Shown here: piece by piece, positions 34,665-47,596 of the stretch
How the letters are laid out: the number at the start of each line of letters is the position of its first letter
Position numbering within the stretch: position 1 is the stretch's first letter
NCBI GenBank assembly: GCA_014338405.1
Contig: JTDE01002247.1
Span: 6,554 to 70,553 of the forward strand
DNA length: 64,000 bases
Source of the DNA: Paragonimus skrjabini miyazakii
Lineage: Eukaryota > Platyhelminthes > Trematoda > Plagiorchiida > Troglotrematidae
Reading direction: 5' to 3'
Made by a program: the position numbers and the translations under genes
The notes under the pieces: model-generated
Seen by the model: only the letters and a program-made list of their open reading frames with translations
Told to the model about the DNA's origin: nothing
The model's database searches: none

Positions 34665-34764
34665 NNNNNNNNNNNNNNNNNNNNNNNNNNNNNNNNNNNN
34701 NNNNNNNNNNNNNNNNNNNNNNNNNNNNNNNNNNNNNNNNNNNNNNNNNNNNNNNNNNNNNNNN
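34665..34764. other. Assembly gap (100 N)
   Basis: Exactly 100 unresolved bases, the usual placeholder for a gap of unknown size. The string TCGTATCCGGATT stands at both sides (about 34,608-34,620 and 34,765-34,777), suggesting a collapsed or unresolved repeat. Confidence 0.98.
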
Positions 34765-35165
34765 TCGTATCCGGATTTTCGGCTTGATCCCTTGCAGCGT
34801 GACTTTACCCAGCCGTAATGTAACAGGTTCGGCAACCAATCTAGATATTGGTTAACCCAAAGGAGCTCCCTTAAGGTTTTCATAGATTTGACTAGTAAAT
34901 TGTAGGTGTGTAGCTGAACACAATTCCATGAGATTCGATATACTGTCCGTTTTCTGTGACTCATTCAGTCTAGGTTTCTCCTTGGTAGTGTTTTGTGATG
35001 TTTGTTTGACCAGGTTAAAGTTAATAGAATTGAACAGGGCTGTGACATTAAATGAAACCACTGTTGCATATTTGCTTAACCTGATGTTTTTCTAGTTTGT
35101 CCTGGAGTTGTTTAGTATTCTTGATCGAATGCTTTGATCCATCATTGAGGTGCAATAGTCACTTG
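34765..35165 (-). mobile_element. Penelope-like RT fragment, cut by the assembly gap
   Basis: The minus-strand frame 35,061-34,852 has MVSFNVTALFNSINFNLV (family MVSFDVTALFTSI), then a region ending IYENLKGAPLG (family IYEQIKGTPMGSPIS). The next frame carries SRLVAEPVTLRLGKV then GIKPKIRI (family SGLIAEAVLQxLE...PKFWARYVDDTF). The sequence enters the gap just before the expected catalytic YVDD. Beyond the gap no PLE motif resumes. It differs from the other PLE copies in the window and looks like a different PLE subgroup. Confidence 0.75.
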
Positions 35166-38100
35166 AAAAAATCCTTAGCTAAATTGTATGCTAGCCTTCC
35201 TATTAATGACAGATCGGGACACCGTATCTGTTTACTTTTGGAACGCTGAAGACTTCCATTCACCGAAAAAAAAACATACGGATCAACAACAGCTACGGAT
35301 AAAGAAAAGCAATTGTTATGCAAAATAAATGCTGGGGTAATAGTGCATTCGTCCTCGTCAGTCACATACTCGAAATGATAACCGAATGGATAAATGTGTG
35401 GATACTTACAGGCAAAGTAGTAGAGTTCGTTTAATTGAACGGTTCTAAGGGTTGTATGCATGAAATGTGTGAGGATGGGAATTTTTCTCTTCTCACTTAG
35501 CTAAGAAACGACATAGACAATAATCGAGGGTGGGTGAGTACAGACTGGTAATAGGCCCAGCTATAACCTAGGTCGGAAACACACACAAGTCCTGTGTGTC
35601 GGATCAAGTATTTCAACATCTGCTCGGACATACTTCGCAAAAGCAGACAGCTTGTTACTACACGACTTAACGAAACGTTCTTGAATTAAGACAAAATCTC
35701 GCATTTTGATCCAAATGATTAATCATTTCGCGTAACAGGAATGAACTCATGTTTACGGACGGAAATCAAACTCCAGAATATTCTGTCCACTCTAGGGATC
35801 GTCATCTTCCCCATCATTTATGCGGCGTTTTTGAAGAACGGGAATCTTTCAACAAATATGTCATACTACTTATCAGTAATACATTTTTAATGCTCAGTAG
35901 TTCCCTTCTAAATAAAATAATGTTGCATACAGTAACGCTAATAAGACATTAGCTTACAGAGAGTATGATGGATACCGCGCGTAGAAAACGAGGCAGAAAT
36001 CACGCAGAACATCTATGAGACAATCAATGAGACAAAGCTTATGTAAAGATATGTTCATTCCAGACAAGTCAAATCTGATTTATGCAACTATGTCGAATAC
36101 ACCATAATCTCAATAATAATGTGCATAAGCCGGCTTTAACTAACCTGCAGCCGTTGAAAATATAACTTATGCGAGAGAACACAACAATACACACACTTCG
36201 TTTTTTGTCGCGAAAAAAGTGAAGAGGCTGTTGAATAAAATAGACTGCGTGTAAAACTAAGTTGAGTCAGCAGACATCTAGTAAATAAGGCTGATATACA
36301 GAATAGTTTAACTTCGAAAGCAGAGAATTAGATGAATTAGAAATGCCTTATTGGCAAACTTCTCGTTAATATCTAGGTATTATGATAAACTATGATAGCA
36401 CTACAAATAATGGGAACTACGGTTAACTGGGAAGTGCTGAAAGACGAAACTACAGATTGTCTAACAACTGAGGTCGAAGTCAAAAGCGTCTCATGAGAGT
36501 CCTCTGACCCATCGCAACAAGTCTCATAACCCAATCGGGGCAGTGAACACGGACTGAGACTAAAAACAACTTGATTCTGCCCACCGTTACACGAGGACAT
36601 ATACTCTGTCCAAGTCACCTCCTCCAGCCCCGTCGTCTGGGTGTTCCAACCATCGTGGTCCAGTCAGTCGATCCACTGTAACCATTTCTTGCAAAGATTA
36701 GACGAACTAACAACGAAAAGCACGAACCCAAGCCTTCCGATGATGCAATTTTGTTCTTCAAACCAATCAGTATCACGGTGATCAAAAAATATTGAAAACG
36801 TTATCAGGGAAGGGCAAAATTACCAAGGAGGAAAACAGAACTAATAGAGTCTGATGTTATTGGACCTAGGGTTCAGAAGATGCTTCCAGTTAAAGAACAC
36901 GTGGTACAAACTAAAGAAATATTCGATGGCTGTGTCACTACCCATAGGGTTGATGAGTGAGGCAGTTATCGAATAATCTGAACAAATTGTAATCCCAATA
37001 ATTAAGCCCAAAGGATCAGATATGGCGCCTCAACAACACACCCGTCATTTTAAACTGTGTTAAGTCTACTTGCATCTCTTCTAGTGTACGGTTTGTCAAC
37101 AAAGACCAACGGCTGATTAACATTTTCCGATACATTGGACAGCAAAGGTGTTATGTGAAAAATGGAAAATATCATTTATCGGAACCCACTCACACCGACC
37201 AACTTCTGAAATCTTTGAAATCTCGTAGAAGGCTGTCAAAAAGCTATTCGAATGAGAAAAAACACCTCACGGTTTACTGGAATTGAGAAAGATGACAGAA
37301 GACTCTAATCAGCGCATCCTTGCACAATTCATAACTAACTAGTTCGTCATGTTGCACATCGTTACCTAATACGCCCATCAAGCAGCAACAAATAATACCA
37401 AACGGAACCAACATACTCAAAACGGCCATGGACAAGCTCGTATTAAAAGAAACATTAAACACAATCCATAAACTCGCTCGTGTATAAAGCATAGGTAGTA
37501 GGTTGTTTAAATTTGAAGACAAAATCCAAAAGCATATGAAGCAACAATAACAATTTCAAAACATATATGCGGTGATAACCATCGGGTTAATCTAATGTAT
37601 ATGTTTATCGGGAAGAGTAAAACACTACAGCCACGCGACTATATTAAAGCCAAGTACTCCGAACAAACTACAACCAACACACATGTGTGTCCATCACAAG
37701 TCTACGAGGAGAACATAAACTGGAGTGGTTGGTCAATAAATCATGTAAGAACGTAATTTCATCAAATGACAAACCAAAGAACAATAATTCGGATGAAATA
37801 TTCACACTTCAGCCTGAATTTCTTGATACTTAACAAGTTACGTCAAACGATGAAATAAAGTTTCTAGAAACTTTGTTCTTATGATCTCATTTTCTTTTCT
37901 AAACATCCGTTCTGTGGCTGCCTCAGCGCAGTTCATTCGCAAACTTTTCTACTGGAGAAATGTGTTTCCTGATGTAGTAACTTACGATATTAACGGGGCA
38001 TAGGCGGATATATATATAATGATATTTATCTCTCCTAAGCGGAACAAGATGAAAACACTACACGATCAATTTAGTGCTTTACATGATGTGCTAACTCCTT

Positions 38101-38885
38101 AAAACCGTACTATATACCATTCCCACTGCCGTTTATGCTAAAAATTACCCTAAACTGTTACAATCTAACAGCAGTTTGTTATTGTTAGAAGTAAATGTCC
38201 ATGAAGCATGAAGAATTCCGCATGAAACTTTTAAAAATCGTGTAACTTCAAGACAAATTTCATACAATACCTTTCTAATTAAAACAGAATGTTCGTTTTT
38301 CATGTATGTGAGGCCATTTTTGTACGTTTCACACAAGCCTTGTAGATGACACGTTGGCTCTAACTCACAATTATGTTTTCCCCGCCAGTGATGTCATACT
38401 GCCGTTCTATGAAATGACTGTCCACATGTTCCAATGTTTTGTTACGCATTACTGTAGGAACATTCACGCCAGTTTTCACTGACCAATAAGCAATACGGTT
38501 TGTATGCCAACTTATGGTCAGAGCACAAGTGTGTAGGTGTGCACCGTATGCGTGTACCTGCGCATGTGCACGTCTTGGTGGACCGATCGTCATCCTATAG
38601 TGGACACGATCTCGGAAAGGCCAATTGGTGTGAAGCCAAGGGTATATGGTGCCAGGTTGCTAAAGAAACATCTGGTTTTCTTTCTCCTGTGGTTGACTGT
38701 GTGTGAGAATTTTGGTTGACAAGGGCTGGAATTGCCTGTATTCAGGACGCAAGTCAACACCTTTTCTGTTGAGCATATGTGTTTTCTTGGACATATGAAA
38801 CAGAATTGATACGTAATATAATCAATGTTAGACTGATTGTACAAAATCTGATAGTGAACTTATTTGATTTTGTGACTTTCTGAAA
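35166..38885. other. No gene recognised
   Basis: 3.7 kb, mostly AT-rich. A 100-codon minus frame (35,461-35,159) has no motif I know. 36,373-36,680 is locally GC-richer and open on the minus strand (81 codons, SSCNGGQNQVVFSLSPCS, CCDGSEDSHE), possibly an exon but unassigned. Confidence 0.45.
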
Positions 38886-39073
38886 ATGGAATCAGCTAAA
38901 TCTACAACAGTCGAAGTACAAACACTCCCCGTGTATCCGAACACGTCTAAACCTGGAGTGGTGTGGACAAAAGGCAGTATTTCTATACGTATCAGATTAT
39001 GCTTAGTGTGGCTTATGCTTGGACACACTTCTGTGGAATTCTCAACCGCGCTTGGCAACCTAGGCTATTGGTG
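38886..39073 (+). CDS. Possible first exon of an unknown membrane protein
   Basis: A frame beginning ATGGAATCAGC encodes about 62 residues (MESAKSTTVEVQTLPVYP, KPGVVWTKGS, then IRLCLVWLMLGHTSVEF). The run VWLMLGH is short and only weakly hydrophobic for a membrane segment. The coding run ends at CTATTGGTG followed by GTAAGTTG, a consensus splice donor; without splicing the frame stops at once. That coincidence of open frame and strong donor is the only support. No family recognised. Confidence 0.3.
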
Positions 39074-39074
39074 G

Positions 39075-40890
39075 TAAGTTGAACGACTCGTTTTATGTCT
39101 GTATCTATCTCCGTCGAACTCTAATGTACAAACCTGCTTTTCTATAGTAAGCTAGTGCATTACGTAGTTGGTTTTAGACTGTATGTTTTTGCTTCCGCCT
39201 TATTTCGTGTCTTAGTGACATTATAAGATCCTATTCTTAAGCTATTCTGGATTCTTTTTTCAAAAACTCTTCGAAGTTTATATATGTACTGTTTACTGGT
39301 GGAAAAATATTTTCAAATTTAAGAGACATCCCAAGATCCCTTAGTGAACTCGAACATGCATGGTATGTCAAATCAGATAAACTGTTCATTCATTTTATTG
39401 AGTCCACGAACTGAAGTCAGAAATTGACGAAGCCATTTGGTCCGTACTGTGAAAATATTGTAAAATTACTACGTCCACACTGGTTCTCCCTAAAACAAAA
39501 TTCTGTATTTGGTCAAAACATACTGCAAGGTGGAGAGATTGCTGAATGAATTGAGAATAACACAATATTACAAACTTGCTCATAATGTTTTGTTATTCTC
39601 AATCCATTTATCAGTAAGATATTAAACAAGACACCCAAACTGCTCGACTTCATTCATACTCAATTTGGTGGGGATATCTTACACCCGATTAACGATGGAG
39701 AGATTGCATTGATGCACTCAATAAAGTTGGTCTTACACTAATAAACAGGTTTTCCCTCTACGTTCATTGTACTGATGTGTGCACAACAACAGTCAACATG
39801 AAATATATACCCTTCAATAACTATAATCCCAATTTGTGTTTAATCGTGCCCAGCCCTCATGCCTGAAAAGATTCATAGAAGTCATAGAAATTTTACAGAT
39901 TATAGGATGATGAGAACGACTGTGCAAATCGTAATCTGTGTGTTGAAAGGTTAAGGAAGAAAACACAAGTCAGAAGACCGTTTCAGTGCTATAAGGTCGA
40001 CCAAAAAATGACTAAGAAACAGAACGTTGGAAGATAATGAACAGATTAGAAACTCAACCATTATCTTCCAAGCATAAATCTATCTCGTTACAGCATATCA
40101 CAGACAACACTTGACCAGTCTAACCAGTGAGAAGCCCAGTGTATGCATCTTGTCTACCAGTTGGAGACAACTGACGTTGTTTCCAATATCTGATGATTGA
40201 TTTATGACTGAATAGTGATTACAACGAAAATACATACACGCACATAACATAGCCGCTGTGTGGATCAAACTGTAGTCGATTAGTTAAGCACTTTCTGTTC
40301 TATATCGTATATCTAATCATTTGACTCGTGTAGCATGAGTCTACGTCAACATCTTGCGGTAACATCAACTACTGCTTAACTGCTAATGAACGCCATATAT
40401 TTTCGGACTTATAGCCACGTGAAAATGTAGGCTAGTTCAATCACGTCGACTCACCTACTCTGAATCACTTTATGTGATCACAGTTCGAAAAATAGTTCGG
40501 TATATCTCATGGCAAACTGAAATCTTGGCATATCCAAACAAACTGATTTTCGCATTAATTCGGTGCAATTTAAGTGAGCCCGGACTGGATATAATCCTTC
40601 AAGGTGAATACGTTTCACACTAGATACAACGAATCACTTTACTATTGTTCAGCAAAATTGAAGTTTAATTTGTTCAGTAAGATCATCAAGCAGTTGAGGC
40701 AGAATACTAAATCTGTTTTAGTGGTCGACCTGCGCTTCAATACTCACAAATTAGATATTTTTATAACTTATGATACAAAATGCAGCTGTCTGCTTTTTCC
40801 GCCATAAAAATGAAATCTTACAGATGAGTACATCAGTAATGAACGGAATAAATATTATGTAACATGCGGTAACGAAGGGCACTATTTGAA
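39075..40890. other. No gene recognised
   Basis: AT-rich, short frames only, no repeat or RNA gene seen. Confidence 0.5.
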
Positions 40891-41404
40891 GTCCATGTAG
40901 CAGCCACCTACACAGCTAGTAATCCTCGCACAGATTTAACTACTACAGTATCTTCCCCCAACGAATTTGCTAGTCTTATCATATCAGTCCACGGTGTAGT
41001 TATTGTAACGAAAAGAATGTCGCCGATCTTATTCAGGTCATACTGGTTATTTTTTGGCCAAGTGGGAAATATCTCCTTTTGTGGACACACTTTATCTACT
41101 GCCAAGCCAACACACAACATGCGTACAGTCCATTTCATAGCCTTTGACCGTGAGAAAACTGGGTAGCTATATGCTGTACTTCCAAGCTTTGTACAGTGTG
41201 AAGGGTGTGAGATTCACACTGATTCCATATTTTCTGTTCAACGTGGATAATGGGAGAACCGAAAATCCCTCCCCGGCTTGCTGCACGGTGGCTAACCCAT
41301 TCATCCCGGATTGTGAGGATATCATCCTGCTGTATAGTTATAACAGCTGGTAACATGATCAGCTCCGACTGAACTATCACACATCGAGATTTCCCTATGA
41401 CCAA
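40891..41404. other. Coding-like island, strand undetermined
   Basis: About 500 bases that are open on both strands. Minus: 41,404-41,135 (89 codons) followed by 41,138-40,908 (76 codons). Plus: about 75 codons from about 40,915 (LTTTVSSPNEFASLIISV, ending AFDREKTG) and 69 codons at 41,144-41,353 (NPSPACCTVANPFIPDCED) that stop right after a possible donor CTG/GTAACA. The middle is GC-richer than its surroundings by eye. No family recognised. It may be an exon pair or a relic. Confidence 0.3.
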
Positions 41405-44400
41405 AGTTAATCCAGTTTAATTACTCTAGGTAGGTATCTCTCAAGAATGTTCTCAAACTTGTTGAGTTGACTAAAAGCTATTAGTCAGTAAAAATGTAGT
41501 CGATCGATCACGTCCGAACTAGTAGATCACAGGCACTGCTCAATTTGAAGTATACAGTGCGAACCAGTATCCTTATGGATGTGTGTTCTGTTAATCAATC
41601 TGGTTGGAAATGGATAGCTATATGGTTTCTACAGGGTACCTAGTTCCCGAATGGTCCAGACATTTTCCAAGGCAAAATCACTTAATGGTAGTGTAGTGAA
41701 GGTAAATTGTAAACGTCAGGTACGTTGCACTTGAAAATAAACTGATAACCACAAATTTTACGACTTAACAAGTTTTGATATAACACATTAGAGGTAACTG
41801 AATAGAGAAACAGTAGTAAAAGCAAAGCATGCAAATTTGTAGACTGAATGTCTCGTTGTTTCAGTGGGAAAGGAGTTTGTTGCAAGCCGTATGATAGATA
41901 CCTTAATGAATCCACAGTATGGCCTTTAGAGAGATCTTTAGAAGACAATATTTACAAACAGCGAACAAGTTAGAAATTGAATTATTTTCAAATTCCAAAT
42001 TTCCACTCAAAATGTTTTATCATGTCCTAGTCACGTTTTCTCCATCAACATACCAATGTTAATGCATCGTGATACATCGATTTGTATTTTCATATCACAG
42101 GTGTACAATACTTGCATGAAACCACCGCCTTGTTGATTCCTTTGTCGGCATAATCATAAATTTGAAAAAAAGAATACAACAACAAACACTATGGCATTTT
42201 CTGTGTTTGTGCTTAGTCAAACTTGACCTTCTACCGAGTGCCTACCACTCACGTGTTCCGCTTTACCTGTTCAAATTAGTGATGAAAGAAACTATCTTTT
42301 GCTATCAAATTCGATTGTAAGACTGTAAATCTGTTCTGCTACTGGTCACAAATTTTAAGCGTAGACCACCCATTTTGAGGTCAGGTCATTCTACAATATT
42401 CTTCTGTTGTACTGCACAGTAACATTATGCAAACAACAGTTTAGTAAGACAACCAACCGTTGTAGCCGGTGCGGTAGCTCATGAATATTCATTGTCAGAC
42501 ACAGCCGGTGACCTGTAACGTCCTCTTGGTCTGGTGCTCTTCATATAGATTGCCATCCAAAACAATGCATCTACAACACACATGACTGAAATTTGTGCAT
42601 TTCTGAAAACACCAAAGTCAAGTCAAATCACATGATTTGTACACCTTGAGAGGGAAAGTTTCAGCTTTTCACGTAATCACAACCTCAGTAATGGCAAGTT
42701 AATTGATCCGATGAGGTTAAATTGGACTGAGGTAACAAGTAAGTAATTTTTTTAGCAGAGTACGCGGTAGGTATAGCCATAATAGGTTAAAGCAGCATTT
42801 GCTGCATTTTCGCAATTGATCTATGAAAAAGTATTGGATCTGTATATGAATCAATATATGGATTGGAAGAGAGTACAAGAGTTCATGTATTTGGATGTAG
42901 TTGAGGGTAACAAAAAGGTTATTTACAAGGAATAGTGTTTGCAGGATTAAGTGTGCCGCGTTGAATTTCGTAGGAAAACTTTCAGAAGGTACTAAAACAA
43001 CCAAAAAGCAGGACAAAATGAGTAATGACTAGTCGCTACACATGGAACTCCCATTCACAAGTATCCCGGATGATAAACTGGAATACAGTGCATCAAAGTG
43101 AAGACCGCATGGATTGACAAAACAGTTAACAGAGGTAAGAAATAGCGGGATACAGAAAAGTAGTTACCGAACTTTGGTGAAACGTCTTTAACATGAAATG
43201 GCCACGTCATATTCGATAAGCGACGAAGTCGGAGACACGATGTTGCCGATATTCAGTCTAATATTCTAACGCGGTTATGAGGTGTGTTCAAAGTTCAGAG
43301 CAGATGGATTATGAAAGACATGAGAGATTGACCAAGTCACCATTGAGCTAAATTGGTCCAACGTACAAGAAATGACAGGCAAAAACCCACGACAGAAAAC
43401 ATTAGCCAAACCACAGAACCAGAAAGACGTTCAGCGGACGTTTAAATGAAAATCTCACCGCACTGTGGACTGGCATCCCTGTACACAATCTGAGCATACG
43501 AGTGGCGCGTATTCGGTAAAAAAGATCTTGTTTTATCAGACGCCTTTTCTCTACAACCTTATTGCTTGAAACAGCATCTAACTACTTAGCAAAAAGAAAC
43601 TAGTGATAGGTTTCGATAGCTGTATGAAGTTTAGGGTATCGATTAGAAGGGCTCTTCTATGGATTATTGTTGAGTAGTAGGAATAACATGACTACATTTG
43701 GAAGTGATAAGAACAGACGGTGAGTTCATCTACAGTACAGGATGAAAAAATAGCAAATTGTTTTCAGTCCGTAGTGCTCAACTGAGTTTCCGTGTTCACG
43801 GGACAAAGTTGATGTTAAACTTCAAAATTTACTGACATATCTGTAACTAACAAAAATTTAGCCATGGTTTGATAAGATTAGTGTAATACTTGTTATCTTT
43901 TTACCATCAACTGATCCCAAACTGCGGTGCGCCCATTAGTGCGACCGCATGTGTATGTGTACTGTGAAATCCACATGGAAATGCAGAAAGCCTCACTAAC
44001 GGTCCTATAATTGGGTTCGGCACAGACCGACCTTGGTACGTATGAAGGTCATAGTGTGGATTTTTGCGCTAGATTTGGCAACAGATTACCGTGGCCTAAT
44101 AAGTGCGTGCTGTAATTAGTATATATATGTGTACTGCTGGCAACCCAATTCAGCACGGGGCAAATGTGACAATTAGGACTAGAAGAGTGTAGACTGAGGG
44201 GGAATTAATAAGCCAGGGACTCGAAATATGCCCACCGTGTTCCATAGGATAGGTGACTTCATGCAATTTGTTCAAAATACCCACTGTTTATTGTGTAAAT
44301 GAAGAGTGCGTATCCACTGTGAGTACTGAAAAACATTACGAGTAATTAACCTAATTTATCAACCGGTCTGATAAACATTTATTTTCCCCATACTTACTGA

Positions 44401-44749
44401 CTTTTAAATGTCACATGTTGTTTTTCGGTAATCAGCAAAAGACGTCAGTTCAAGAACGGGGTTCTCACACACGCGTCATAACGATCAGCACTGAAGGCAT
44501 TCGTTTCCCGCGGTTATTTAAAAAAAACGGAAACAAAAATGTTATGCTGCACGATTTTTACAATGACATATTTCACCACATCTTCACCAGTGCTTACTAC
44601 AAATTGTTAAATTTTACCAAATCACTATCAAAACAAAGCAAATTACAATGAAATGTCAATCGTCTATTGGTGTATAGACCCTACCATTGCCAGGGCAATG
44701 AGAGGGTGACGAACTGTTTCTTTTGAATGCACACAGCGAACCTATTCTT
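41405..44749. other. No gene recognised
   Basis: 3.3 kb of AT-rich sequence. A 78-codon plus frame (44,415-44,651) and a 99-codon minus frame (43,016-42,717) show no domain. Confidence 0.5.
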
Positions 44750-46400
44750 TTTGATGGTAACCGCCCTAGCATATCGACAGAGGTGTGGGTTGGTAGTCAT
44801 GTAGATGGCCTTGAACTATTTGACCGTGTTCTGTTGATGATGCGTCAACAACAATGGTTTGGCAACCCAACTCGACCGAACTCATGTTTCCCAAGAACTC
44901 GTCGAAGTATATTATAAATCTCTCTTCGATTCAGCTAGACAATGTGCAGTGTGAGAAACTGTTATGTGAAGTGAAATTCTGTTTACTTACAGGGAGGATG
45001 AATGCTATCGAAACACAGGCTCAGTTTGAGTACTTATTTGAGCAGGTTTCTGATCTGGAAGTGATTTAAGACAAAAAAACAGTGTGTCTGAAGAACGAGT
45101 TCAAAGGTATATAACATCGATTTCGAATTACACCAAGTAGACAAAAGGCGCTGCTAAATAAGCACCAAATACAGACATTGAAAGTGTTGAAGTAGAATAA
45201 ATGTTTAATTACATTTCGATCGGACGACTGTTTCAGATTGGTTGTTTTGGGTCGCGCAGTTTACATAAGCAAGGTGTTTTCTCTACTCAGTAATCAATCT
45301 AATTTTCAACTCGAATGAAAGAACTAAAACCCTGTCGATACAGAAAAACGAGTAACGATGGAATTACACACAATTCCAAAAGGTCTCTTTATCAATGAAG
45401 CTACGTTTCAAACCATAAAATCCACGGGAAATGTAAAGTCTTAGTTTATAAAGCTTTCAAAGAAACAAGTGCCAAATATTCCTGTAAGACAGATTTTATC
45501 TCTGTGCAACTTTCCGCCTCACAAACTTGCCAAATGTTTGGTAAAACTCTTGAAATCAGTCCATGGTTCATTTGCCAAATATAAAAAAAGGACAGTTTTG
45601 AACTAGTCAACTTCTTGGACACTATAAACATAAGACGGAAATATTTTGCTTTCATTGATATCAAATCTCTGTTTACAATTGTTTCATTGCGCAAACGTAT
45701 TCACTATCTATTGAGTCGTGCCAAAGAATGTAACACAACTATAGGTTTACCACTGACGAACTAGAACATTTGTTGTATGTGTGTTCTCCGGATATTAGCT
45801 TCTAGTTTCAAGACAAAGCCTACAGACATGTAAACGGCGTAGCTATGGGAAGCCACCTAGGAATAATGGCAGCTGATATCTTTGTCTCCAAGGTTGGAAG
45901 TCGTCTTCCATTTTATAGGTAAATTCCTACTGTACAGAAGATATATGGACGAAATGCTCGTTATTGCAAACGAATGACAGCAAGTACTGATGGCGTTAGG
46001 TACGATGAATACCTTACACAGAAATATTCAAATGACCCTGAATGAAAGGCATGGCAATTCGCTATGTTTTCTGATATCCTTACGGTTAGAAGGTGTAGTG
46101 GAATGCTCCAATGGTCAGTGTTTCATAAGACCACGTGGATTGGGCAGTGCCTGATCCTCAAGCGTTCTGTGCCGACCAGTAATAAACGTGGCCTAATCCG
46201 ATCACTTTTTGAGTTGTCTAGGCGCATTTGTTCTGGGTTGTAACCTCAAATGTTCGTGTGCACAAACTATTCATTGTATGCTGTGCTTACATACGTCAAA
46301 CATAATTCTGAGTTTGCTTATGGAAATAACTTTAAGTATCCTACGACACCGAATCCTGTAGGGGTTTATGTCAACCACACACCTGATGTTGTGTAAGTTG
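44750..46400 (+). mobile_element. Penelope-like element, N-terminal region and RT, degenerate
   Basis: The plus frame to 45,069 shows the PLE N-terminal motif: IINLSSIQLDNVQCEKLL, VKFCLLTGRMNAIETQAQFE. The RT follows in broken frames. About 45,370-45,550: INEATFQTIKSTG, then NIPVRQILSLCNFPPHKLAK (family PLRPILSMxNSPxHKLAK). 45,650-45,680: decayed SFDVxSLFTNVP. 45,833-45,900: NGVAMGSHLGIMAADIFVSK. 45,930-45,965: RRYMDEMLVIAN, with the catalytic YVDD changed to YMDE (45,942-45,953). 46,050-46,090: NSLCFLIS. 46,182-46,240: NKRGLIRSLFELSRRICSGL, a clear PLE motif. No GIY-YIG endonuclease was found after 46,400. Inactive. Confidence 0.85.
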
Positions 46401-46875
46401 GCTAAGTCATAAATCATCAGGACATTTTAGTGTGTTTTGCAGTGACCACTGACTTATCAATAATTTTTCTTTCACATATTTTCAATGCCTTTTGGGGTTC
46501 CTGGTGTCTTGAAATCACCCTCCCGTGTCTCAGTATCAGTTTAGGTTGTCCCGGGGAGATTAGCTGGGTTTTAGCGGCAAACACGATCGCACGGCAAATG
46601 TGCACATGAGTAGGCTGAAAAACACGAGGATTGGTTAGCTCTTACAGAATGATAGAACCCGGACCAGCCAGATGTAACGAGTAAGCAAGTTTAGCTCACC
46701 TGGTCCCAGTTACCTGGGACATCTTAAATTGAAATCAAGAGAGATGAAAATGATTTCCAGACATCCTGAACTGGAAAAGCTATATGACTTGAGCTTCATC
46801 GATCGGCAACGCCAATCTCAGCACAGGTAGAGTAAATTCGGATAACCGATATATTTTAACAGTGTACACTTTCAG
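46401..46875. other. No gene recognised
   Basis: Expected position of a PLE endonuclease, but no GIY-YIG motif is visible in any plus frame. Confidence 0.45.
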
Positions 46876-47596
46876 AGCACACCACTGATTCCACTGTGGA
46901 CCCAATGCGAGTTTCAGATAAATTTGTGGTGTTAATTCAAGCGATGAATTGCCTCAACAATGACGGGTATTTGCAGATGACGGCTACATACCGCAGGTCA
47001 GCTGCCCCTTCCACATATATTCTGTGTGTTCATGGTATTATGGTGAATTCTTATTCAGAAGATCTCGGAAGACACTAGAAATGGGAATCCGGTAACTATT
47101 TCCTGTACACCTAAACTGGTCGTGTGCACAACTAATCACCAAATAATGTCGCATGCGGACAGTTGGTATCAACATCTGCTGAAACTACGGTAGGTTAATT
47201 TGGATATGATTCAATAGATCCACATCAAAGTGTACATTCAACGTTGTAAAATGTGCCGTATTATACATTTTGCATTAACACATACTTGTCAAATTTACTG
47301 ACCCAGTTAATCAACACTACTTAAGTTAAAAAAGAAATTGGTGCAGTAGAATTACCCCACTTTGTGTTTTCATTCATACAATTTACAAAGTTTAATTAAT
47401 GACCCCAGTTGCAAGCAGGTTACTTGTTCGGATTATTTATATAATAAAATTTGTAACTACTATGCAACTTTGCTACACACATGTAGACAAATTACGCATA
47501 CAACTTCTAAGTCAGATTTGGAGATAGCCAAGATTGAACTTTCGGAATATGGGGAACCGATTTCATTTATGCTGAGAAATCTCAAATTTACCGCAG
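46876..47596 (+). CDS. Possible two internal exons of an unknown gene
   Basis: Exon A (46,876-46,996) follows TACACTTTCAG and ends CGCAG/GTCAGC; it includes VSDKFVVLIQAMNCLNNDG. Exon B (47,391-47,596) follows TTTCATTCATACAATTTACAAAG and ends CGCAG/GTATCA; it includes LINDPSCKQVTCSDYLYNKI and KSDLEIAKIELSEYGEPISF. The two join in phase across a 394-base intron. The composition looks like a globular, helix-rich protein, but I do not recognise it, and no further exons were placed. Exon B's acceptor is not ideal. Could be chance open frames in AT-rich DNA. Confidence 0.3.
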
